Below, piece by piece: positions 7,610 to 15,358 of a stretch of DNA of 25,911 bases. The stretch's first letter is position 1. Every line of letters starts with the position of its first letter. A program made the position numbers and the translations under genes. Below the pieces are notes generated by a model. That model made no database searches. It was not told the origin of the DNA and worked only from the letters and a program-made list of their open reading frames with translations. The DNA comes from JBKBXU01 sp046313675 (GTDB lineage Bacteria > Bacteroidota > Bacteroidia > Cytophagales > Cytophagaceae), in the NCBI GenBank assembly GCA_046313675.1, contig JBKBXU010000019.1:1-25911 (forward strand), in the 5' to 3' direction.

Positions 7610-8739
7610 AATATCCGGGTTGCTTTGGTTAAGGTATCATCTTGTTTGGCGAAGCAAAAACGCAATACTTTTTCATCTTTCCTGTCATGGAAGAAAACAG
7701 AAACAGGTATACACGCTATTCCGTTTTTTATGGTCAACTCTTTTGCTAACTCCACATCAGATTTATTTGAAAAGTTTTTGTAAGACAAAAGTTGAAAATA
7801 GGTGCCTTTCGAAGGGCTAAGGTCAAAAGACGATTTGCTCAAACATTGGTTAAAAAAGTCTCTTTTTTGCTGATAAAATTGTGACAAACCAAGGTAATGT
7901 TCTTTAATTTTGACAAAATCTGCCATTGCATATTGCATGGGTGTGGCTATGCTAAAGGTCAGGTATTGGTGGATTTTCCTGAATTCTTCGGTTAATTTTT
8001 TAGGGGCTACACAATAGCCCATCCGCCATCCGGTATTGTGGTAGGTTTTTCCCAGAGATGATAATATAAAACTTCTGTTCCTTAGGTCAGGGTAAAATAA
8101 GACGCTTTCGTGTGTTTTTCCATCAAAAATTATATGCTCATATACCTCATCGCTAAGGATTAATATGTCAGTATTTTTACACAAGTCCTGTAGTTGGATC
8201 ATATCGGATTTTTCAAGTATTGCTCCGGTAGGATTATGTGGGGAATTGATTATGATAAGGCGGGTCTTATGGTTTATCACTTTTTTTACTTCTTCCCAGT
8301 TCGGCTTATAATCAGGGTAGTTCATAGAAAGGTACACAGGAATGCCCCCGTTAAGTTCTACTATTGGTGCGTAACTGTCAAACGCAGGCTCAAAGATGAT
8401 AACTTCGTCTCCTTGTTTGACAACTGCGGTTATTGCTGCATATATCCCTTCCGTTGCACCACATGTAAGGGTGATTTCTTCCCCGGGGTCAACCTTTATG
8501 CCATAAGAAGTATAAATTTTCCCGGCAAGACTTTCCCTTAACAAGGGCAGGCCTGCCATAGGGGCATATTGATTCTTGCCTTCCTTCATATACTTATACA
8601 CTAATTCATTCAACTCCTCCGGGCAGGAGAAGTCAGGAAATCCCTGTGCCAGATTTAATGCGTTGTTTTCCTGTGCAAGCCCTGACATAATAGTAAAAAT
8701 GGTCGTTGATATGTGAGGAAGTTTAGAGGCAAGATTCAT
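7597..8739 (-). CDS. PLP-dependent aminotransferase, YbdL type (methionine/aromatic, glutamine-linked)
   Basis: 380 residues, fold-type I class I/II aminotransferase. Visible are GFPDFSCP (33-40), YAPMAGLPLLRE, GATEGIYAAI, SPHNPTG (166-172), DEVYEH (197-202) and the PLP-binding Lys231 in SSLGKTYHNTGWRMGY, a stretch characteristic of the YbdL and kynurenine-aminotransferase/glutamine-transaminase K group. It likely transaminates methionine or its 2-oxo acid and aromatic amino acids. Coupling to the overlapping omega-amidase gene suggests glutamine as amino donor, possibly in 2-oxoacid salvage. The start lies 4 nt after the def stop, placing it firmly in the operon. Exact substrate cannot be read from sequence. 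Confidence 0.92.
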   Translation of the reverse strand: MNLASKLPHISTTIFTIMSGLAQENNALNLAQGFPDFSCPEELNELVYKYMKEGKNQYAPMAGLPLLRESLAGKIYTSYGIKVDPGEEITLTCGATEGIYAAITAVVKQGDEVIIFEPAFDSYAPIVELNGGIPVYLSMNYPDYKPNWEEVKKVINHKTRLIIINSPHNPTGAILEKSDMIQLQDLCKNTDILILSDEVYEHIIFDGKTHESVLFYPDLRNRSFILSSLGKTYHNTGWRMGYCVAPKKLTEEFRKIHQYLTFSIATPMQYAMADFVKIKEHYLGLSQFYQQKRDFFNQCLSKSSFDLSPSKGTYFQLLSYKNFSNKSDVELAKELTIKNGIACIPVSVFFHDRKDEKVLRFCFAKQDDTLTKATRILCRI

Positions 8740-8743
8740 ACCG

Positions 8744-9295
8744 CTACTTTTTTAAGGGGAATTTCATTTTATAGTCTACATCAACTTTCCCTTTACTTAT
8801 ATTTGACAATCTACCTTTAAGAAGATTTTTTCTCAGACCTGAAATGTAATCTATAAAAAGGACTCCTTCAATATGATCGTATTCATGCTGTATGATTCGG
8901 GCTGGCAATCCATCATACTCTTCGATATGCTCATTCCAATCGGTATCGTAATATTTAATTTTAATCCACTCGGGGCGTACAACATCGGATCGTATGCCTG
9001 GTATACTTAAGCAACCTTCTTCATAAGCCCACTCTTCTTCGCTTTCTTCAATTATTTCCGGATTAATAAAAGTCTTTTTGAAATCTTTTAATTCTTCATC
9101 CATTACCCCACCATCGGCTACAAATATTCTCAAAGACATTCCTATCTGCGGGCCAGCCAATCCAACTCCATGTGAATTGTACATGGTCTCAAACATATCT
9201 TCAGATAATTTTTTTACATCTACAGCCCCTTTTTCTATTTCAACTGCTTTCTTTTTCAATACAGGGTCTCCATATGCAACAATTGGGTATATCAT
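8744..9295 (-). CDS. def: Peptide deformylase
   Basis: 183 residues. Removes the N-formyl group from nascent proteins; Fe2+ or Zn2+ enzyme. The three signature motifs are present: GVGLAGPQIG (43-52), EEGCLS with metal ligand Cys95, and QHEYDH (136-141) with ligands His137 and His141 and catalytic Glu138. Length and order fit bacterial type I deformylases. It sits between ruvX (25 nt upstream) and the aminotransferase gene (4 nt downstream) on the minus strand. No methionyl-tRNA formyltransferase gene is adjacent. Confidence 0.97.
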   Translation of the reverse strand: MIYPIVAYGDPVLKKKAVEIEKGAVDVKKLSEDMFETMYNSHGVGLAGPQIGMSLRIFVADGGVMDEELKDFKKTFINPEIIEESEEEWAYEEGCLSIPGIRSDVVRPEWIKIKYYDTDWNEHIEEYDGLPARIIQHEYDHIEGVLFIDYISGLRKNLLKGRLSNISKGKVDVDYKMKFPLKK

Positions 9296-9320
9296 CTTTT
9301 TACTATTTTTTACAAGTTAA

Positions 9321-9734
9321 TTAAATTTTCATTTCCAGAAATGATTGCAATATAAGTGTTGCACTGATTTTATCAACATTGGATTTATCGCGTCGGTTCT
9401 TTTTGCTCATTCCTCCTGCTATCATAGCATCAAGTGCAATGCTTGATGTAAATCGTTCATCAATCAGATGAATTGTTTTGTCAGGAAATGCCTTTTTCAA
9501 ATGCTTAACCATGATTTCCACGTATTGAGCATTTTCAGATGCGGTATTATCAAGTCTTTTGGGCATGCCAACAACAAATGCTTCTATTTCTTCTTTAAGC
9601 TCGTAATTTTTAAGAAAATCTAAAAGGGTGTAAGATTGAACTGTTTCAAGGGGTGTGGCAATGATTTTCAAGGGATCGGTCACCGCCAGTCCGGTCCTTT
9701 TTCTTCCATAATCAATAGCTACAATTCTTGGCAT
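9321..9734 (-). CDS. ruvX: Putative Holliday junction resolvase / pre-16S rRNA nuclease RuvX (YqgF)
   Basis: 137 residues with the RNase H-like fold. The frame extends upstream to 9770, but the start at 9734 (MPRIVAIDYGRKRTG) gives the normal family length and begins 2 nt after the stop of the preceding gene, whereas the longer start would overlap it by 34 nt. Motifs: IDYGRKRTGLAVTD with acidic Asp8, VGMPKRLDN, HLIDERFTS, and DKISATLILQSFL near the C-terminus. YqgF proteins are involved in 16S rRNA 5'-end processing and have been proposed as Holliday junction resolvases. It is the second gene of the operon, followed by def. Confidence 0.93.
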   Translation of the reverse strand: MPRIVAIDYGRKRTGLAVTDPLKIIATPLETVQSYTLLDFLKNYELKEEIEAFVVGMPKRLDNTASENAQYVEIMVKHLKKAFPDKTIHLIDERFTSSIALDAMIAGGMSKKNRRDKSNVDKISATLILQSFLEMKI

Positions 9735-9736
9735 AG

Positions 9737-11116
9737 TTAAGGGTAAATATACAGGTTCAATTCCGGCCATTTACGATTTACCAAAGGGTTGTGTTCTTTT
9801 TTGACAACTTTGCTAAAACCTGAAGGTGCCGGGTAGCCAGCGGGTAATATGATGTAGGTATTGGTTGGCGTAGTTACAAGAAGTTGATCAAGTGTTTCAT
9901 ACTTCGTGTGTATTCCGGAATAATATAGGTAAGAGTTTATTTCTGGGTAAGATATAATCTTCTTTGTCGGAGATTCCCCTTTTTCAAATATATAATTTTT
10001 TAATGCAGCTATAGCAGTTGGCTGGGTATGGTCGCTTACTAAATTCAGATTAATGAATGTGTAAATCAACATATATAGCAGACATATGACTTTAATGGCC
10101 ATGGCATTAAAGTTGACAAGAAAATATATCATGCCATAGCAGATAAAAATTGTTAAGAATGGGATAAAGGGAAGTATGTGCCTATGCATGTTTTCCGTAC
10201 TTCTTAGGAAGTACGTTGATAAAAGAAATATGAACATAGAAGCCAGGGCTATTAAAAGTTTTTTCTTATTATGGCCAAAGCTCATGGTAATCATTACACC
10301 GAAAAAAATAAATGCAATGTTTCCAACCGAGGTGAAAATTGTCAAGAGGTTGCGTGAAGGTATATATCCTGCCAAACCTTCAGCCCAGATAGCTTCCAGA
10401 ATCATCATAAGACTTTTGCTTCCCATACGAAAATCCCATCCACGCACAAAAGCGTTTAGGTAGGACCAAGAAAGGGTTAAAGATTTATCTATTCCTGTAT
10501 ATAGGAGTAAGGGTAAAAGCCATGCTGAAATTCCAAGGATCAGTAATGGTAAAGAGAGATAGTAATTTTTCCTCTTATATAAGACGTAACAAGAAGGAAT
10601 TATGATAAGTGGAACAAAGGAAAGCATGACGCCTGGTAAAAGACCTGCAAGTATCCACCCTTTATAAACATATCTTGGCCTGAAATTATCGATTAAGAAA
10701 TAATATACAATAGGCATGACGAAAGCCATTCCAATCAAATCAGGCAAAAATTTATTTCCCATAAGCCATATATTGGCATTAAAGAATAGGAGAAATCCTG
10801 TTAACCCACCTTCGAGGGAAAATAAGGATATGCGAAGGATTCTTGACGTATAATAAATAATTATAAAAGTGCTTATTCCTCCTACCAGGGAAAAAGATGT
10901 TGATAACGAACCGGTGACATATGTAAAAAATCCAACTACTGCATACAATATTGGGTATCCCGGAAATGGGGGGGTTCCCCTAGGGAAATTATATTCCTGA
11001 AAACCAAGAAAAAAACTTAATGTTTCATAGTCCTCAACATAATTTACAGAGGTTAGAAGCCGGGCAACGATACATAGTAAAAAAACGATAAGATATGTTA
11101 GTGACGATTTCACCAA
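9737..11116 (-). CDS. Polytopic membrane protein, probable GT-C-type glycosyltransferase
   Basis: 459 residues with about ten hydrophobic segments. After the first membrane segment (about 6-22), the first extracytoplasmic loop carries acidic residues (Glu28, Asp29, Glu31) and then NFPRGTPPFPGYPILY (43-58). This layout, an acidic first loop followed by a PPGYP-like stretch, is what is seen in GT-C enzymes that use polyprenyl-phosphate sugars, including PMT/ArnT-like and DUF2723 proteins. The C-terminal 80 residues are less hydrophobic. Donor and acceptor cannot be inferred. It is the first gene of the operon with ruvX, def, aminotransferase and omega-amidase. It diverges from the S41 protease gene across 237 nt. 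Confidence 0.75.
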   Translation of the reverse strand: MVKSSLTYLIVFLLCIVARLLTSVNYVEDYETLSFFLGFQEYNFPRGTPPFPGYPILYAVVGFFTYVTGSLSTSFSLVGGISTFIIIYYTSRILRISLFSLEGGLTGFLLFFNANIWLMGNKFLPDLIGMAFVMPIVYYFLIDNFRPRYVYKGWILAGLLPGVMLSFVPLIIIPSCYVLYKRKNYYLSLPLLILGISAWLLPLLLYTGIDKSLTLSWSYLNAFVRGWDFRMGSKSLMMILEAIWAEGLAGYIPSRNLLTIFTSVGNIAFIFFGVMITMSFGHNKKKLLIALASMFIFLLSTYFLRSTENMHRHILPFIPFLTIFICYGMIYFLVNFNAMAIKVICLLYMLIYTFINLNLVSDHTQPTAIAALKNYIFEKGESPTKKIISYPEINSYLYYSGIHTKYETLDQLLVTTPTNTYIILPAGYPAPSGFSKVVKKEHNPLVNRKWPELNLYIYP

Positions 11117-11281
11117 AGAGCCTTTTTATTGGAAATGTTCTGTTTGATTTTCAAGGTAAGTTTCTTATTTTTCAAAATGAAACTTTTTTAAAGCAGTTTT
11201 CAAAATTCATAATTATATTTTCAATTTGGAATTAATTTCCCCGTTATTTGTTTAATAAAGAGAAAAAGTTTGTATTTTAAA

Positions 11282-11289
11282 TAACTTTG
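11282..11289 (+). promoter_or_regulatory. Candidate -7 box (TAACTTTG) for the S41 protease gene
   Basis: Exact TAnnTTTG match, 64 nt before the GTG start at 11354, in the 237-nt divergent region 11117-11353. A -33 TTTG at standard spacing is not evident. The rest of the region is AT-rich with no other structure that I could see. Confidence 0.4.
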
Positions 11290-11353
11290 TTTTCCTTTAT
11301 AGGTTTATTAAATATCCCAGAAGTTTTTATTTCATAATTTATACAAGATTCCC

Positions 11354-12982
11354 GTGAGTAAAATTAATAACAAACGCTTTTACATCAAACTTCCTATTTT
11401 ATTATCACTCGCCATTGTCTGTGGTATATTCATAGGTGCTACATTGTTCGATAATAATAATAAAAATAATATTGTATCCAACTACATGAAGTTTGCCGAG
11501 ATCCTGACATACATTCAGAAGGATTATGTAGATACGGTAAATATTGATGACCTGGTTGATCATGCTATAGTTAAAATGCTTGAAAAGCTTGATCCGCACA
11601 CCGCTTATATTCCTAAAAAAGATATTGATATTGCCCGTAGCCAGCTTGAGGGAGACTTTGAAGGCATTGGTATAGAGTTTAATATAATTAAAGACACTAT
11701 TTTTGTTATTGCGCCAATAAGCGGAGGGCCTTCTGAGGAAGTCGGATTAATGGCCGGTGACAAAATTGTAAAAGTTGATGGTGAAAATGTTGCCGGCATT
11801 GGTATTACAAATATGGATGTTTTTGGTAAACTTAGAGGGAAAAAAGGCACTAAAGTTACTGTAAGTGTAGTAAGAAAAGGAGCGAGAAGTACACTCGACT
11901 TTACAATTACCAGAGATAAAATTCCTACGTATTCGGTTGATGTCAGCTATATGATTGACAATAATACAGGGTATATTAAAGTGAGCAGGTTCTCTGCAAG
12001 CACATACACTGAATTTAAACAAGCATTAGTAGAGTTGAAATCCAAAGGAATGAAGCAATTGGTGTTGGATCTTCGTGATAATCCCGGTGGATACATGGAT
12101 CGTGCCACTAAAATGGTTGATGACTTCCTTCCTGAGAAGAAGATGATTGTTTATACAAAAGGAAAAGATTCAAGGTATAATTCAGAAATAAAATCGAGTA
12201 CTACAGGTGCGTTTGAGAAAGGGCCGGTAATCGTTCTTATTAATGAAGGTAGTGCTTCTGCTTCTGAGATTGTTTCCGGAGCCCTTCAGGATCACGACAG
12301 AGCTTTATTGATTGGAAGAAGAACCTTTGGTAAAGGTTTAGTTCAAATGCCGATACCGCTGAACGATGGTTCTGAATTACGGTTGACTATATCACGTTAC
12401 TATACACCCAGTGGAAGAAGTATTCAAAAACCTTATTCAAGTTCGGAAGATTACAGCACCGATATCATAAAAAGGTATCAGCATGGGGAGTTTTTCCACA
12501 AGGATAGCATTCACTTTGACGATAGTTTGAAGTATTCAACTGTTGCAGGCCGTACGGTTTACGGTGGAGGTGGCATTATGCCTGATATCTTTGTGCCAAG
12601 AGATACTTCCATGTATACGAATTATCTGGCAGAGTTATTCAATAAAAACATAATCAGAGAATACACCCTGGATTATTTCAATGCCAACAAGCAAAAGTTA
12701 AAGTCCATGGAGTTTAATGATTACCTGAAAAATTTTCAGGTAACTGATAAAATGCTTCAAGACCTTATTGAATTAGGAAAGCGCTCTGATATTAAGTATA
12801 AAGAGAGTGAATTTAACCGCTCTAAAGAGTTTATAAAAACGAATGTTAAAGCATATATTGCCAGAAGCGTATGGGGTAATGCAGGTTTCTTTCCTGTGAT
12901 AAATAATTATGATGAAGTTTTTCAGCATGCTATGAAGAACTTTGATAAGGCAAAGAAAATAGAAAAAGAAAGTAAGTTATAA
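11354..12982 (+). CDS. S41 family C-terminal processing protease (CtpA/Prc-like)
   Basis: 542 residues, starting with GTG. An N-terminal signal anchor (about 12-31) places it in the periplasm. A PDZ domain follows (about 98-175, with GIGIEFN, PISGGPSEEVGLMAGDKIVKVDG). The protease core has the catalytic Ser302 in GSASASEIVSGAL and Lys327 in RRTFGKGLVQ; the 25-residue spacing equals that of the Ser/Lys dyad of E. coli Prc. DLRDNPGG (239-246) is the usual oxyanion-region motif. The C-terminal extension (about 400-542) is helical and common in Bacteroidota members. It likely trims periplasmic or cell-wall proteins. A perfect hairpin 5 nt after the stop closes the gene. Confidence 0.93.
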   Translation: MSKINNKRFYIKLPILLSLAIVCGIFIGATLFDNNNKNNIVSNYMKFAEILTYIQKDYVDTVNIDDLVDHAIVKMLEKLDPHTAYIPKKDIDIARSQLEGDFEGIGIEFNIIKDTIFVIAPISGGPSEEVGLMAGDKIVKVDGENVAGIGITNMDVFGKLRGKKGTKVTVSVVRKGARSTLDFTITRDKIPTYSVDVSYMIDNNTGYIKVSRFSASTYTEFKQALVELKSKGMKQLVLDLRDNPGGYMDRATKMVDDFLPEKKMIVYTKGKDSRYNSEIKSSTTGAFEKGPVIVLINEGSASASEIVSGALQDHDRALLIGRRTFGKGLVQMPIPLNDGSELRLTISRYYTPSGRSIQKPYSSSEDYSTDIIKRYQHGEFFHKDSIHFDDSLKYSTVAGRTVYGGGGIMPDIFVPRDTSMYTNYLAELFNKNIIREYTLDYFNANKQKLKSMEFNDYLKNFQVTDKMLQDLIELGKRSDIKYKESEFNRSKEFIKTNVKAYIARSVWGNAGFFPVINNYDEVFQHAMKNFDKAKKIEKESKL

Positions 12983-12987
12983 CATGT

Positions 12988-13037
12988 TAAATTTAAAACT
13001 CCTTCTTTGCTGTTGCAAAGAAGGAGTTTTAAATTTA
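12988..13037 (+). terminator. Perfect 23-bp hairpin terminator after the S41 protease gene
   Basis: Arms 12988-13010 and 13015-13037 are exact reverse complements over 23 bp with a TGTT loop. The centre is CTCCTTCTTTGC/GCAAAGAAGGAG, flanked by TTTAAAA/TTTTAAA. It begins 5 nt after the stop codon and ends 10 nt before the next ATG (13048). AT-rich ends give a possible terminator on both strands. Confidence 0.82.
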
Positions 13038-13047
13038 TAGAGTTTAT

Positions 13048-14010
13048 ATGAGAAGAAGTATTAGCCTAACAATAATAACCTTACTCCTTTTAACCGTAGG
13101 TGTATCATCATGTAGGAAGTCTTTGAATACGGATGATCAAGGTGAATATATGCCTTTGCGCAATAATTTGAATTTTCTTGTTGTGGGTGATTGGGGCAGG
13201 GATGGAGAATATCATCAATTTGATGTAGCTACACAGATGAGTTTAGTTGCTTCACAACTAAAGCCTGATTTTATCATTTCTACGGGAGACAATTTTTATC
13301 CTATCGGAGTTTCTGATATTCATGATCCTCAATGGAATACTTCCTTTGAAAATATATACAGGCATAGGCCACTGCAGATTGAATGGTACCCGGTATTGGG
13401 AAATCATGATTATATGGATAACCCGGATGCTGAAATTGAGTATTCTGCTCATAGTCGTCGTTGGAGATTACCTGCTCGATATCATACTGTTGTAAAGGAT
13501 ATAAACGGTCAGGCTTCAGCCAGATTTATATTCATAGACAGCAGTCCTTTTATTAAAAGTTACCACAGGGATTATACAAGATATTCAGATTTGATTGAAC
13601 AAGATACCAGTCGGCAATTGCGTTGGCTGGATAGTGTATTGGTGAATTCTCAGGAGAAATGGAAATTTGTTATTGGTCACCACATGATTTACTCTTATGG
13701 AGGTCATCACGGCAATCAAAAAGATATGATGGAGCAAATTAAGCCAAGGCTAATTAAGCACGGAGTAGATGTTTATTTTGCTGGCCATGAACACGATCTT
13801 CAACATTTGGCTGCACCGGAGGAAAGTTCTGTACAATACGTTGTATCTGGTGGAGGTTCTCAATTACGACCTACGGTGGGCGGACCTGAAACCATATATG
13901 GTGAAATGGTAAATGGATTCAATGCAGTTTCCTTAAGCGCAGATTCTTTAAAAGTACTTTATGTTGATAAAACAGGGGATATCAGGCATAAATTTGTGAT
14001 AAAGAAGTAG
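13048..14010 (+). CDS. Metallophosphoesterase lipoprotein, purple acid phosphatase (ACP5-like) type
   Basis: 320 residues. Signal peptide II with VSSC (Cys22 lipidated). The five metal-binding blocks of calcineurin-type phosphoesterases are all present: GDWG (47-50), GDNFY (80-84), GNHDY (118-122), GHH (210-212) and GHEHD (246-250). GDNFYPIG and the spacing resemble tartrate-resistant acid phosphatases rather than nucleotidases. It is predicted to act on phosphate esters outside the inner membrane; the real substrate is unknown. It is separated from the protease gene by a strong hairpin, so it probably has its own promoter, and it ends 7 nt from the convergent gluconate permease stop. Confidence 0.9.
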   Translation: MRRSISLTIITLLLLTVGVSSCRKSLNTDDQGEYMPLRNNLNFLVVGDWGRDGEYHQFDVATQMSLVASQLKPDFIISTGDNFYPIGVSDIHDPQWNTSFENIYRHRPLQIEWYPVLGNHDYMDNPDAEIEYSAHSRRWRLPARYHTVVKDINGQASARFIFIDSSPFIKSYHRDYTRYSDLIEQDTSRQLRWLDSVLVNSQEKWKFVIGHHMIYSYGGHHGNQKDMMEQIKPRLIKHGVDVYFAGHEHDLQHLAAPEESSVQYVVSGGGSQLRPTVGGPETIYGEMVNGFNAVSLSADSLKVLYVDKTGDIRHKFVIKK

Positions 14011-14017
14011 CCACCGC

Positions 14018-15358
14018 TTAAAAGAAAGAATTTAAAAATAATACACTTGCTAATCCTACAAAAGCAATTATAGTAGTCATAATAGTCCATGACTGGAGTG
14101 TCTGTCCTACGGATATATTAAAATACTTACTGACAAGCCAGAATCCACTGTCGTTGACATGTGAAAGTATGGTGGCTCCTGATGCAATTGAGATCACAAG
14201 TAATGCTTTTTGAAAGTCAATTAAATTTGCGGTTTCCAAAAGGGCGGCTGTCATACTTGCGGAAGTTATCATAGCAATGGTGGCAGATCCCTGAATTATG
14301 CGCATAATAGCAGAAACCAGGAAAGCGAAAACGATAATAGGTATGCCCATGTCGGTCATAGATTCCGCTAGCATAATTCCTGCCCCTGTTTCTGTTAATA
14401 TTTGCTTAAATACCCCACCAGCTCCTGTGATAAGAATAATGATGCCTGCTGGTGTTAATGAGTTTGTGCTTATAGTGAGTAATTGATTTTTTGTATAACC
14501 TCTTTTTATTCCTAAAAAATACCATGCTAGTAAATTTGCCAGAATAAGAGCTGAAAATGGATGTCCGAGCATTCCCATCCAGCTTTTTATTCCAGATGAA
14601 ATAGCAAAGTCCCTCATAAGAGTACTGTTGATTAGGGAGTTTAATAGTATAAGTACGATAGGGAATAATATAATTGCTGCTATTGCTCCGGGTGATGGAG
14701 GAGTGCTTTTTTCTTCAGGGTCTGGTTGATTAGGGGCTGTTACAAATATTTTTTCTGCTATAAACTTTGCAAACACAGGCCCACTTAATATGGCACAGGG
14801 AATGGCTGTCAATATTCCTGCTAGCATAACAGTTCCCAGGTTCACATTAAGTATATCAGCTACAGCTACAGGGCCCGGAGTGGGAGGGATAAAGCTATGA
14901 GCTACAGCCAAACCGGCTAATAATGGTATCCCATACAATAGTAGTGATTTTCCGGTTTTTTTTTGAAAAGCATAAATTACAGGAACAAGGATTATAAAGG
15001 CCACATCAAAAAATACAGGAATGGCTATTAACAAACTTACACCCATAAGTACATAGGAAATAAATTTATTTCCGGTTTTATTTATCACATAAGCGGCTAA
15101 TGAAGATATTCCACCGGAGTTTTCAAGAATAGCACCAAAGATTGCTCCTAAACCAACAACGGTGGCTACAAACCCAAGTGTATCCCCCATTCCTTTTTTA
15201 ATGCTCATTAATATGGTTTCCGGAGGCATACCTGCTAATAAACCTACCACTATACTGGCAATTAAGAGAGATAAAAATGCTTGAATTTTCAGCCATAATA
15301 TCAGAATCAGAAGTACAGCAATGCCCGTTAAGACTGAAAAAAGTAGAAGATTATCCAT
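14018..15358 (-). CDS. gntP: Gluconate:H+ symporter, GntP family
   Basis: 446 residues, about twelve hydrophobic segments. The frame is open to 15433, but MDNLLLFSVLTGIAVLL at 15358 is the natural start: it begins directly with a membrane segment, gives the usual GntP length, and overlaps the upstream fusion gene by just 8 nt. Typical GntP stretches are FGAILENSGG, IPVFFDVAFIILVP, AHSFIPPTPGPVAVA, AGGVFKQILTETGAG and SHVNDSGFWLVSKYF. It imports gluconate or a related sugar acid. Position right behind a gluconokinase/6-phosphogluconate dehydrogenase gene makes gluconate the best guess. The start overlaps the previous stop, so translation is probably coupled. Confidence 0.93.
   Translation of the reverse strand: MDNLLLFSVLTGIAVLLILILWLKIQAFLSLLIASIVVGLLAGMPPETILMSIKKGMGDTLGFVATVVGLGAIFGAILENSGGISSLAAYVINKTGNKFISYVLMGVSLLIAIPVFFDVAFIILVPVIYAFQKKTGKSLLLYGIPLLAGLAVAHSFIPPTPGPVAVADILNVNLGTVMLAGILTAIPCAILSGPVFAKFIAEKIFVTAPNQPDPEEKSTPPSPGAIAAIILFPIVLILLNSLINSTLMRDFAISSGIKSWMGMLGHPFSALILANLLAWYFLGIKRGYTKNQLLTISTNSLTPAGIIILITGAGGVFKQILTETGAGIMLAESMTDMGIPIIVFAFLVSAIMRIIQGSATIAMITSASMTAALLETANLIDFQKALLVISIASGATILSHVNDSGFWLVSKYFNISVGQTLQSWTIMTTIIAFVGLASVLFLNSFF

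Noticed and set aside
9735..9770. Longer ruvX start at 9770
   Set aside because: Adds 12 residues unlike the family and overlaps the upstream gene; the start at 9734 lies 2 nt after that gene's stop and gives the standard length.
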